Source: Synechococcales cyanobacterium GL140_1_metabinner_5_sub
GTDB taxonomy: Bacteria > Cyanobacteriota > Cyanobacteriia > Cyanobacteriales > Chamaesiphonaceae
NCBI GenBank assembly: GCA_025359065.1
Contig: JANYHM010000115.1
Location: 62,001 to 126,000 of the forward strand
DNA: 64,000 bases
Direction of reading: 5' to 3'
In this document: positions 56,641-64,000 of the stretch, one piece after another
Layout of the letters: every line of letters begins with the position of its first letter
How positions within the stretch are numbered: position 1 is the stretch's first letter
Notes under the pieces: model-generated
Told to the model about the DNA's origin: nothing
The model's database searches: none
The model's input: only the letters and a program-made list of their open reading frames with translations
Position numbers and translations under genes: made by a program

Positions 56641-56969
56641 GTTACTCAATTCTCCTGCTGTGGTTCCTAGTTCTTGTTAAACCCGTCTACTCATATTTAA
56701 TCGGCACAAAGTTGATTTTGTATCTGATTTAACACTTGATTCCATCAGTCTAGTTACCAACCATTTAGAACGTAGTGAAGCAGATCACAGCATTCCTTTG
56801 TAGCAATCATTTGAGTAATTTAGCTTAGGCCATTTAACTCTGATTTTTTTCTCTGGAACAATAACTGCCTTGGAGATGGGAACACGCTGGGCTAATATTA
56901 GATTAAAATCTATCACTCAAACATAATTTTATAGCAGTGGTAGATCTATTAATGTTTTGGGGAGCATAT
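56641..56969. other. Divergent intergenic region between galE and the Fe-S carrier gene
   Basis: 329 bp that must hold promoters in both directions. A/T-rich 'TAATATTAGATTAAAATCT' at about 56896-56914 may supply a -10 for the plus-strand gene. No RNA gene, repeat or NtcA-type site recognised. Confidence 0.4.
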
Positions 56970-57290
56970 ATGATCGAAATCACTCCAGCGGCTACGGCAG
57001 AAGTGATCAGAATGATGTCTTTAGGGCCTGTTGATGCCAATTTGTATCTGACATTAGGTATTGGTACCTGTGAACAATTTTATTATCAGCTCTCGCTAAC
57101 GACTCTGACCAACAGCACAGATTTGACTATACAGGTGGGTGATTTTAAGGTATTGATCGACTCTCAATACCGCCAGTACCTAGAAAATATCCAAATCGAT
57201 TTTTCCCAAGACCTGATGGGCGGGGGATTCCGTTACCGCAACTCCCAAGCCAGCAAGGTCTGTGGCTGTGGTAACGCTTTTACTGTTTAA
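56970..57290 (+). CDS. A-type iron-sulfur carrier (IscA/HesB-like), divergent cysteine loop
   Basis: 106 residues from ATG 56970 (GGGGAG 5 bp upstream). The fold signature is clear: 'MIEITPAATAEVIRMM' at the start, 'VLIDSQYRQYLENIQIDFSQD' (residues ~62-82), 'LMGGGFRYRNSQASKVCGCG' at the end with the C-terminal CGCG. The first cysteine loop, normally GGGCSG, reads 'LGIGTCEQFYYQL': the Cys stays but glycines and the following Ser-Gly are lost and the loop is about two residues shorter. So it may carry Fe-S clusters in a different way or serve as a regulator. Stop overlaps the SPFH gene stop by 4 bases. Confidence 0.85.
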   Translation: MIEITPAATAEVIRMMSLGPVDANLYLTLGIGTCEQFYYQLSLTTLTNSTDLTIQVGDFKVLIDSQYRQYLENIQIDFSQDLMGGGFRYRNSQASKVCGCGNAFTV

Positions 57291-59302
57291 GAGTCGAGTA
57301 ATTCCTGGACATCTAAAATATCTTGGCGCTTGCCATCATTTTTAGATTGTCCCAAGAGCTTCGCCGACTCGGCGTTTTCTTGACCCTCGATCTTTTGCTC
57401 TACTAACAGACCCATCAAACTATCCATCACCCCATTATTATTACCACCGCTGCCAGTGATCGACACATTGGGGACAATTTTGATGTTGCCATCCCGTACT
57501 CGATCCATCATTTGCAGCGCTGCATAGGCTTGATTACCCAGCGCATCTACACCTTCTTCGTAGGCATGAGCCGTAGCTTCACCAATTTGACGAATTTCTG
57601 AAGCTTTAGCCGTGGCAATCTGCTGAATTTCGGCGGCTTCCCCAGCCGCCCGATTCGATCGAGCATGTGCTTCCATTCTGGCGATCGCCACTCCTTGTTC
57701 AGCACTCACAAGCTGTTTCTGGATATTGGCCATCGTAGTTTCCCGCACTAGTTCTTGACGCTGGCGCTCAGCAAGACGTTCAGCTCCATAGGTTTTTTCT
57801 AGCTCCTGGGCAATCTTGCGATCGGTCAAAGTCTTCATCAGTTCAGCCGGTGGGATAATTTGGCCAATCAAGGTATCCACCGCCTGCACATCGTAAGCCC
57901 GCAGGGCTTGACGCACATATTCGGCAGCCTCAGCCTGACGTTGTTCTCGATCGATCAAAAAATCCAACACAGTATATTCTTGTGCCGAGTTGCGGAAATA
58001 GTTGGCAACAATCGGACGCAACACCTGGTCTACCAAGTTTTGCATCGAACCCAATCGAGAAATCACCTTAGCGGCATCGCTGGCTCCAATATGGATGATC
58101 TGAAATACCTCCATTTGATAAGAGAAACCATCCATTGACAGCAGATCTAGAGTCTGCAAATCATGGTCATAGCCATGTTCATCCACAATGCGACTCGTAA
58201 AGTTTAAGATGATGTTGGTGGTGGGCACCAGCTCCATCTTCATGATTTTGTCGTTAATTGGGTGCATCCCTGGATGTAATGGATCAATCCAAACTCCTTT
58301 ATCACCTTTTTTTACCAAGTTGCCATGGGCAAAAGACTCACCGCTCAGATCTTTGCTGGAGTGACCAATAAAGGAAATAATCACGCCTACAAACCCGATC
58401 GGCACTTCCTGCATGGGCACTGATCGCACGTTCACAAACCAAGGGTTCAAGTTCCAAGAGCCAGAGAGCAATACTTGCTCTTGCAAACCCCGTCGGCCAC
58501 CGTTTTCCAGGAAAGCCTTGGCGCGCTGGAAGCTGTTGTTTTTAGGAATGATCACCCCAGCAATTTCCCCTTGATCTAAGGCTTCGCCATCGAGAGTGGT
58601 GACAATGCCCACTCTATCGTCAGGAATGCGGGTCACTTCTAACTGTTTATTGGTCATGCCATAGTGTTCAGCATTATTAGCGGTAACAATTTCAAACAGG
58701 GCAGTGTTAATCCGATAAACCCCAGTGGTCAAAATTCCTAACTGCCGCCCTTTTTCGCCACCGTTCACCAAAAACTCCCGAGCATCTTGAAAGTTTTCAC
58801 TATCTACCTCGGTGCCCAAAATTCTTTCGGTGGGAATCGATCGACCATCTTTGGCAATCACCAACCCAATTTGTTCTTGAGAAATCACCACCACACTATC
58901 TTTAGTAACTCGATATTGCCAAGGAAAATAGCCAAAGTGCCAACCCGGAGCCAGGGTATCCGCCTGAATTCCCGCTTCTCCATTAATAGCAACCAGTTGA
59001 TTGGGTCGTAAACGCTTGGTTGCAAATTTCTTTTTGACGATGCCCACCTCCATTTCTTTGATCGAAATAAATCCTAAACAAGTCGGACCAAAAAATAGTA
59101 AAAATGCCCCAGTCCCCACAGCCGTAAAGCCCCAATTCCAGTCTATAGAGTTACTTGCACTAGTAAATTTGCTGTTGTTGGGATCTTGTGGAGATACTAA
59201 AGACTGTTGAGCTGCTGCTGATCGGGTGGTGACACCTTGTGTACCCACAACTAAGCCAGCCACTAATCCCGACCACACTATCCGCCAGAAAAGTTTTTGC
59301 AT
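57287..59302 (-). CDS. Large SPFH/band-7 (flotillin-like) membrane protein
   Basis: 671 residues. An N-terminal hydrophobic stretch ('IVWSGLVAGLVVGTQGV') looks like a signal or anchor; a second helix lies at ~60-82 ('GTGAFLLFFGPTCLGFISI'). The SPFH domain follows ('VPIGFVGVIISFIG', 'SMDGFSYQMEVFQIIH'), then a long coiled coil rich in Ala/Glu/Gln (~490-610, 'ERLAERQRQELVRETTMAN', 'AHARSNRAAGEAAEIQQIA') and a short tail. Several 'DRVGIVTTLDGEAL'-like repeats precede the SPFH core. Flotillin-like proteins organise membrane microdomains or shield proteases; no NfeD partner gene is adjacent. Convergent with the Fe-S carrier gene. Confidence 0.85.
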   Translation of the reverse strand: MQKLFWRIVWSGLVAGLVVGTQGVTTRSAAAQQSLVSPQDPNNSKFTSASNSIDWNWGFTAVGTGAFLLFFGPTCLGFISIKEMEVGIVKKKFATKRLRPNQLVAINGEAGIQADTLAPGWHFGYFPWQYRVTKDSVVVISQEQIGLVIAKDGRSIPTERILGTEVDSENFQDAREFLVNGGEKGRQLGILTTGVYRINTALFEIVTANNAEHYGMTNKQLEVTRIPDDRVGIVTTLDGEALDQGEIAGVIIPKNNSFQRAKAFLENGGRRGLQEQVLLSGSWNLNPWFVNVRSVPMQEVPIGFVGVIISFIGHSSKDLSGESFAHGNLVKKGDKGVWIDPLHPGMHPINDKIMKMELVPTTNIILNFTSRIVDEHGYDHDLQTLDLLSMDGFSYQMEVFQIIHIGASDAAKVISRLGSMQNLVDQVLRPIVANYFRNSAQEYTVLDFLIDREQRQAEAAEYVRQALRAYDVQAVDTLIGQIIPPAELMKTLTDRKIAQELEKTYGAERLAERQRQELVRETTMANIQKQLVSAEQGVAIARMEAHARSNRAAGEAAEIQQIATAKASEIRQIGEATAHAYEEGVDALGNQAYAALQMMDRVRDGNIKIVPNVSITGSGGNNNGVMDSLMGLLVEQKIEGQENAESAKLLGQSKNDGKRQDILDVQELLDS

Positions 59303-59530
59303 ATTAATTCAGCTTTTTTCAGGTTATGCAAATCTAATGGGCTGAGTGTAGGAGATTATGCAGATCAACTTAAAGTCTCGGGAATTTCTCGACAGTTCCT
59401 TGTAGTCGCAGTTAGACTGAAGAAGTCATTTCAGATTTGCTGCCCAGAAATCTATTCTGTCCGCAGCGCCTCTGAAATTCGGTAGTTGCGACTCACACAA
59501 CCGTTTACTACCCGTAAGAAAAAATTTATC

Positions 59531-61141
59531 ATGTCTAATATTTCTCGATCAATTGCCTATATTAGCCTTACCGTCCTGATCGGTAGCCTTGCCGCCTGTG
59601 GTTCTAATCCTGGTTCTCAGCAAGCCACCAAAGATGTGGCACCAGCAAGCGCGCCCCAGAATGTAGCTGGTCAAAAATCTATGGATAAAGCTTCGACAAA
59701 AAAAGCGCCTTCCGAAGCAGATACAGTCCCTGAAACCAGTGGCGAAACCTACAAAGGAGTGGCCGATAACCAGTTCTATGGAGCCAAAGCAGATCCCCTT
59801 TCAACTTTCTCGATCGATGTAGATACTGCCAGCTATAGCAATTTGCGCCGCTTTATTAATGGTGGTAACTTGCCACCCAAAGATGCTGTGCGCATCGAAG
59901 AAATGGTCAACTACTTCCCTTACAACTATCCTCAACCTACTGGCGATAAGCCTTTCTCGATTAACACCGAAGTAGCCGATGCCCCTTGGAATCCTCAACA
60001 TAAGCTAGTCCAAATCGGTTTGCAGGGTAAAAAGATTGGGATGGAGCAATTACCACCCAATAACTTGGTGTTTTTGCTAGATGTTTCTGGCTCGATGAAT
60101 GAACCTAATAAGCTGCCGCTGCTGAAAGCTTCGCTGAAGCTATTGATTAACGAACTTCGCCCTCAAGATAGAGTGGCGATCGTGGTTTACGCCGGTAACG
60201 CTGGACTAGTGCTGCCTTCTACCTCCGCTAAAGAAAAAAGTAAAATCATTGCTGCTCTAGATAAATTAGAATCTGGTGGCTCTACTGCTGGCGGTGAGGG
60301 AATTATCCAAGCCTACAAAGTAGCTCGTGATAACTTTATTAAAGATGGCAATAACCGAGTTGTTTTGGGTACTGACGGTGACTTTAATGTGGGGGTCAGC
60401 AGTGATGAAGCGCTGGTGAAGCTGATTGAAAAAGAACGCGGTACTGGCGTATTTCTCTCGGTTCTGGGTTTTGGCATGGGCAATCTGAAAGATGGCAAAA
60501 TGGAACAGTTAGCTAATAAAGGCAATGGTAACTATGCCTATATAGATAGCTTGGCTGAAGCTAAAAAAGTCTTAGTAAAAGAATTTGGTGGCACGTTGGC
60601 CACGATCGCTAAAGATGTCAAAATTCAGGTAGAGTTTAATCCTAACTTCGTGCAGGGCTATCGTCTCATCGGCTACGAAAATCGGGTGTTAGCCAACAGC
60701 GATTTCAAAAACGACAAAAAAGATGCTGGTGAGCTGGGTTCTGGACATACCGTCACGGCTTTATATGAGGTGATTCCAGTCGGAGTCAAAACCGATTTTA
60801 AATTCGTCCAAACTAATGCGACGGTGGATAAGCCAACTAAGCTGTCTGCCGATATGTTTGCACAGGTGAATTTACGCTATAAAGCACCGCAAGCCAATGA
60901 GTCTCAGCTTTTGAGCAGCACCATCGGTCAACAGACTAAAGCGGGTGCCTCAGAAAATCTGAAGTTTGCTGCTGCTGTGGCCTCTTATGGAATGACTCTG
61001 CGCAACTCGCCTTTTAAGGGAAACAGCAGTTATAATAGCGTGCTGGAATTGGCTAATCAGGCTAAGGGTGCTGATTTAGATGGCTATCGAGCAGAGTTTA
61101 TTCGTTTGGTGGAAAGCAGTAAGAAAATAGCGAAATCTTAG
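59531..61141 (+). CDS. VWA-domain lipoprotein (YfbK-like)
   Basis: 536 residues from ATG 59531; an upstream in-frame extension to 59486 would spoil the signal sequence. The lipobox 'GSLAAC' gives lipidated Cys23. After a low-complexity linker comes 'DPLSTFSIDVDTASYSNLRR' (~80-100), then a von Willebrand A domain with MIDAS 'LLDVSGSMNEP' (Asp184), 'GGSTAGGEGIIQAY' and 'VVLGTDGDFNVGVSSDE', and the DUF3520-like C-terminal part 'SAYNSVLE'-type region (here 'SSYNSVLELANQAKG'). Probably periplasmic-facing; role unknown. Relatives often sit with anti-sigma or envelope genes; here it stands alone before a kinase gene. Confidence 0.9.
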   Translation: MSNISRSIAYISLTVLIGSLAACGSNPGSQQATKDVAPASAPQNVAGQKSMDKASTKKAPSEADTVPETSGETYKGVADNQFYGAKADPLSTFSIDVDTASYSNLRRFINGGNLPPKDAVRIEEMVNYFPYNYPQPTGDKPFSINTEVADAPWNPQHKLVQIGLQGKKIGMEQLPPNNLVFLLDVSGSMNEPNKLPLLKASLKLLINELRPQDRVAIVVYAGNAGLVLPSTSAKEKSKIIAALDKLESGGSTAGGEGIIQAYKVARDNFIKDGNNRVVLGTDGDFNVGVSSDEALVKLIEKERGTGVFLSVLGFGMGNLKDGKMEQLANKGNGNYAYIDSLAEAKKVLVKEFGGTLATIAKDVKIQVEFNPNFVQGYRLIGYENRVLANSDFKNDKKDAGELGSGHTVTALYEVIPVGVKTDFKFVQTNATVDKPTKLSADMFAQVNLRYKAPQANESQLLSSTIGQQTKAGASENLKFAAAVASYGMTLRNSPFKGNSSYNSVLELANQAKGADLDGYRAEFIRLVESSKKIAKS

Positions 61142-61294
61142 AATTTGGACTGCGAATTTGGACTGTGATGGAGATAAAAGTGATCATCAGATCACCTCAT
61201 TTCCCATGAAGGAAGAAGGAGATCACAAGCAAAGGTTGCCATAAACCTTCATGCCCAATGGCTAAAATATTTTGAAATCACCTTGGATGAAAAT

Positions 61295-62464
61295 ATGAAT
61301 AATCCTCACGTTGAAGCAATAGATCTATCACCCCAAGGATATCAAGTCGATCGAGTTCTCGGTCACAATGTCCACGGAGGCCGAGTCACCTATTTAGCCC
61401 AAGATTTGAATGCCGAAATCCCGGTAGTAGTTAAGCAATTTCAGTTTGCAGGCAATACCTGGGGCAACTATGATGCCTATCAGCGAGAAGTAGATATTTT
61501 GCAACAGCTAGATCATCCTCGTATCCCCAAATACTTGACTTCTTGGGAAACCCCGAGCGGGTTTTGCTTGGTGCAAGAATATAAGACGGGCAGCACTTTG
61601 GCAAATGTAGGGCGCAAGTTTACGCTCGATGAAGTGAAGCAGATTGCGATCGACATCTTAGATGTCTTAATTTATCTACAGCAACAGCAGCCCCCCATTG
61701 TTCACCGCGATTTAAAACCCGAAAATATTCTCATTGATGAACAAAATCAAGTCTATGTGATCGATTTTGGTTTTGCCCGCAATAATGATCAAGAGGTCGC
61801 GGCTAGCAGCACAGTCAAAGGCACCTTGGGCTTTATGCCTCCAGAGCAACTATTCAATCGGCCTTTAACCAAAGCGGCTGATCTGTATAGCTTAGGCGTA
61901 ACTTTGGTCTGTTTGCTCACCGGCCACAAATCTACCGAAATCGATCGGCTCATTGATCACAACTATCGACTCGATCTGCGATCGCACTTGGGTCATTTAC
62001 CAGCCAATTTTTTAGCATGGCTAATTAAAATCACCGATCCAAACCCTGATCAACGCTATCTAGATGCCCAGGATGCTTTGACTGCCTTGCAAACAGTCGA
62101 TCAGACTGTTTGTAACAAACCCCCTTCACTAGCTATCATCAGCTTGGGAGTATTATTGACAACGGGACTAGTGACAATGTATCGACCAACAATTCCAACA
62201 AAGGTAGCAATATCAGTCGAGCAAATCCAAGCCGATCGAGGCTGCCCCGGCTGCAATTTAGCAGGCATGAATTTACATGGAGCAAATTTGCAAAGCTATG
62301 ATTTCACCGGAGCCAATTTAACTGGTGCTGATCTGCGCGGAGCCGATTTACGCGGCGCTAGCCTCCGAAACGCCGATCTGACTAATGCCATGTGGCATGG
62401 GGCAATCCTAGAAAGTACCGATTTACATGGAGCCAAAGATCCATCTGGCAAAGTTCAACAGTAG
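61295..62464 (+). CDS. Ser/Thr protein kinase with transmembrane helix and pentapeptide repeats
   Basis: 389 residues from ATG 61295; a TTG at 61283 would add four. The kinase domain (~15-275) has the VAIK-type lysine in 'PVVVKQFQF', catalytic 'VHRDLKPENILI' (Asp139), 'VIDFGFARN' (Asp157) and 'GTLGFMPPEQLF'. A single hydrophobic helix ('LAIISLGVLLTTGLVTMY') follows at ~280-300, then a 'CPGCNLAGMNLHGANLQ' start of pentapeptide repeats (A/N-L/D-x-x) running to the end, about 12 units. The repeats should lie on the far side of the membrane. Kinase plus pentapeptide fusions are common in cyanobacteria; targets unknown. gdhA follows after 29 bp. Confidence 0.9.
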   Translation: MNNPHVEAIDLSPQGYQVDRVLGHNVHGGRVTYLAQDLNAEIPVVVKQFQFAGNTWGNYDAYQREVDILQQLDHPRIPKYLTSWETPSGFCLVQEYKTGSTLANVGRKFTLDEVKQIAIDILDVLIYLQQQQPPIVHRDLKPENILIDEQNQVYVIDFGFARNNDQEVAASSTVKGTLGFMPPEQLFNRPLTKAADLYSLGVTLVCLLTGHKSTEIDRLIDHNYRLDLRSHLGHLPANFLAWLIKITDPNPDQRYLDAQDALTALQTVDQTVCNKPPSLAIISLGVLLTTGLVTMYRPTIPTKVAISVEQIQADRGCPGCNLAGMNLHGANLQSYDFTGANLTGADLRGADLRGASLRNADLTNAMWHGAILESTDLHGAKDPSGKVQQ

Positions 62465-62493
62465 TTTTAATAAATTCAAAGGTCTATATAGCT

Positions 62494-63777
62494 ATGACAG
62501 AATCTTTATTCGCAGAAGCCACACAAAGACTAGATGCGGCTCTCCAACACATCTCCATTTCAGAAGATGCCATAGAACACCTAAAGTACCCTAAATCTAG
62601 CTTACAGGTCTCCATCCCGGTGCGGATGGACAACGGCTCTTTAAAAATCTTCCAGGGATACCGAGTGCGCTACGATGATACCCGAGGACCAACCAAAGGC
62701 GGCATCCGCTATCATCCTAATGTTTCCTTGGACGAAGTGAAGTCTTTGGCTTTTTGGATGACTTTTAAGTGTGCCGTAATGGATATTCCATTTGGTGGTG
62801 CCAAAGGCGGAATTACGATCGATCCTAAGCAACTCTCCAAATTTGAATTAGAACGCCTCAGCCGAGGCTATATCGACGCGATCGCCGACTTTATAGGCCC
62901 TGATGTAGATATTGCTGCCCCAGATGTGCAAACCAACGCAATCATTATGGGCTGGATGATGGATCAATACAACATTATTCAACGCAAAATAGTCCCTGCC
63001 GTTATTACAGGGAAACCCCTGAGCATGGGCGGTAGCTTAGGCCGCGACACGGCCACTGGCATGGGTACCTTCTTTGCGATCGAGGCTTTAATGCCAAAAT
63101 TTAAGGTTATGCCCAAAAACACCACGGTTGCAGTGCAGGGCTTTGGCAACGCGGGCGGAGTGGTTGCCGATTTGCTCTGTCGGGCTGGTTATAAGGTGGT
63201 AGCCGTAAGTGATTCTAAGGGTGGCATTTATGCCAAAGATGGTTTGGATATTGCCAGTGTGCGGCAGTTTAAAAATTCTACCCGCGATCTTAAAGCAGTT
63301 TACTGTGAGGGAACGATCTGCAATATTGTAGACTACAAAACCATTAGTAATGAACAATTATTGGCGCTAGATGTGGATATCTTGGTACCAGCGGCGCTGG
63401 AAAATCAAATCACTGAGGCCAATGCTGATGGTGTAAGGGCAAAGTATATCTTTGAAGCAGCGAATGGCCCGATTACCGCTGCTGCCGACGCTATTTTAGA
63501 AGCCAAAGGAATTCATGTCTTCCCAGATATTTTAATTAATGCTGGCGGTGTGACTGTAAGTTATTTTGAGTGGGTGCAAAATCGTAGTGGTCTTTATTGG
63601 ACTGTGGATGAAGTGAACGATCGGCTAAAACAAAAGATGGTGACAGAAACCGAGCGAATCTGGTCGACCGCCCAAGAAAAGTCAATTTCGATGCGCACTG
63701 CGGCCTATGTTCATGCCCTCGATCGCATTGGTGCAGCCATTAATGCCAAGGGAACCCGTGATTATTATGTCAGCTAA
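62494..63777 (+). CDS. gdhA: Glutamate dehydrogenase (Glu/Leu/Phe/Val dehydrogenase family)
   Basis: Interconverts glutamate and 2-oxoglutarate plus ammonia. From ATG 62494 it has 427 residues. Substrate region 'GPTKGGIRYHPNVSLDEVK' and catalytic Lys104 in 'PFGGAKGGITIDP' are intact, as is the Rossmann loop 'VAVQGFGNAGGVVADLL' near 215. The C-terminal 'FPDILINAGGVTVSYFEWVQN' (~345-365, key N-A-G-G-V-x-x-S-Y-F-E) is typical. Length and motifs fit the hexameric ~420-residue type; co-factor is not decided by the sequence. Close to the upstream kinase gene (29 bp). Confidence 0.97.
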   Translation: MTESLFAEATQRLDAALQHISISEDAIEHLKYPKSSLQVSIPVRMDNGSLKIFQGYRVRYDDTRGPTKGGIRYHPNVSLDEVKSLAFWMTFKCAVMDIPFGGAKGGITIDPKQLSKFELERLSRGYIDAIADFIGPDVDIAAPDVQTNAIIMGWMMDQYNIIQRKIVPAVITGKPLSMGGSLGRDTATGMGTFFAIEALMPKFKVMPKNTTVAVQGFGNAGGVVADLLCRAGYKVVAVSDSKGGIYAKDGLDIASVRQFKNSTRDLKAVYCEGTICNIVDYKTISNEQLLALDVDILVPAALENQITEANADGVRAKYIFEAANGPITAAADAILEAKGIHVFPDILINAGGVTVSYFEWVQNRSGLYWTVDEVNDRLKQKMVTETERIWSTAQEKSISMRTAAYVHALDRIGAAINAKGTRDYYVS

Positions 63778-63894
63778 CATAATTCTTAGCTACTTACTGC
63801 CTAAATAACCAGTAGTGATGAAAAAAAATACGTCTCTCGGAATAAGAATGGTGCTTGCGACCTCCAGCTCTAATAACGAGAATAAGTTTAAAAA

Positions 63895-63918
63895 TTCCCG
63901 CAGACTGATTTGCGGGAA
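63895..63918 (-). terminator. Minus-strand terminator
   Basis: 8-bp stem TTCCCGCA/TGCGGGAA with an 8-nt loop, followed on the minus strand by TTTTTAAAC. It lies 29 bp past the TGA of the partial gene at the right edge, and points away from gdhA. Confidence 0.85.
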
Positions 63919-63947
63919 CAGCAAAAATTGAGGTGGAGACTAGTTCA

Positions 63948-63998
63948 TCAATCCTCCAAATGAGCATAGCGATTGTACAGAAAATCTAAAGCCGAGTT
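63948..63998 (-). CDS. C-terminal end of a gene entering from the right edge
   Basis: Sixteen codons on the minus strand ('NSALDFLYNRYAHLED') run in from the window edge to a TGA at 63950-63948 and are followed by a good terminator. The other two frames are closed earlier. The family cannot be identified from this piece. Confidence 0.45.
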   Translation of the reverse strand, partial: NSALDFLYNRYAHLED

Positions 63999-64000
63999 AC

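Overview
This is a stretch of chromosome from a cyanobacterium. The evidence is the dark-operative protochlorophyllide reductase genes chlL and chlN, the nitrogen regulator ntcA with a consensus upstream site, cyanophycin synthetase and cyanophycinase, the Ycf46/Ycf35 pair shared with algal plastids, cyanobacteria-type arginine decarboxylase, and a strong excess of CGATCG (HIP1-like, sometimes the full GCGATCGC). Composition and gene content fit a freshwater unicellular or filamentous lineage, perhaps Pseudanabaena-like, but genus cannot be settled from the window. I see no transposase, prophage, CRISPR array or rRNA operon.

Layout. 1-7.9 kb: a truncated FAD oxidoreductase, PPK2, a DUF4332 protein coupled to leuS, tRNA-Pro, then ycf46-ycf35 with a small ribbon-helix-helix protein upstream. 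8.2-15.4 kb (plus strand): an AGE-family epimerase, a conserved membrane protein, nnr, hemC, a secreted protein, mobA with an unusual in-frame insertion, and a MazF toxin pair. 15.5-30.4 kb: a nitrogen-storage island. On the minus strand it holds DUF2283, agrE/argZ, cphB, cphA and putA; on the plus strand a transglutaminase-like protein and the isoaspartyl peptidase iaaA. Together they encode cyanophycin synthesis and its full breakdown: cyanophycin to beta-Asp-Arg (CphB), to Asp and Arg (IaaA), Arg to ornithine/proline plus ammonia (AgrE), proline to glutamate (PutA). speA, ntcA and gdhA lie further along. 30.5-37.6 kb: a PPP-family phosphatase, a small membrane protein, chlL-chlN, a SIMPL protein, rplY and purA.

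38.0-50.8 kb is the most unusual part. Six co-directional genes all encode exported proteins: two large paralogous surface proteins, a small DUF11-like protein, a DUF11/SdrD-like protein, a 1157-residue outer-membrane beta-barrel with an invasin-like Ig domain, and a beta-helix protein with a C-terminal OmpA peptidoglycan anchor. The last three are nearly touching or overlapping. The first gene has the strongest codon bias I noticed in the window and its own terminator. This looks like an outer-membrane-anchored surface layer or fibre system with a major and a minor subunit. Two copies of a 20-bp direct repeat lie upstream. I know of no described function for this arrangement.

50.9-64 kb: a small Cys/His protein, speA-DUF1824, fabI, ntcA, galE, a divergent A-type Fe-S carrier, a large SPFH protein, a VWA lipoprotein, a Ser/Thr kinase with pentapeptide repeats, gdhA, and the tail of one more minus-strand gene.
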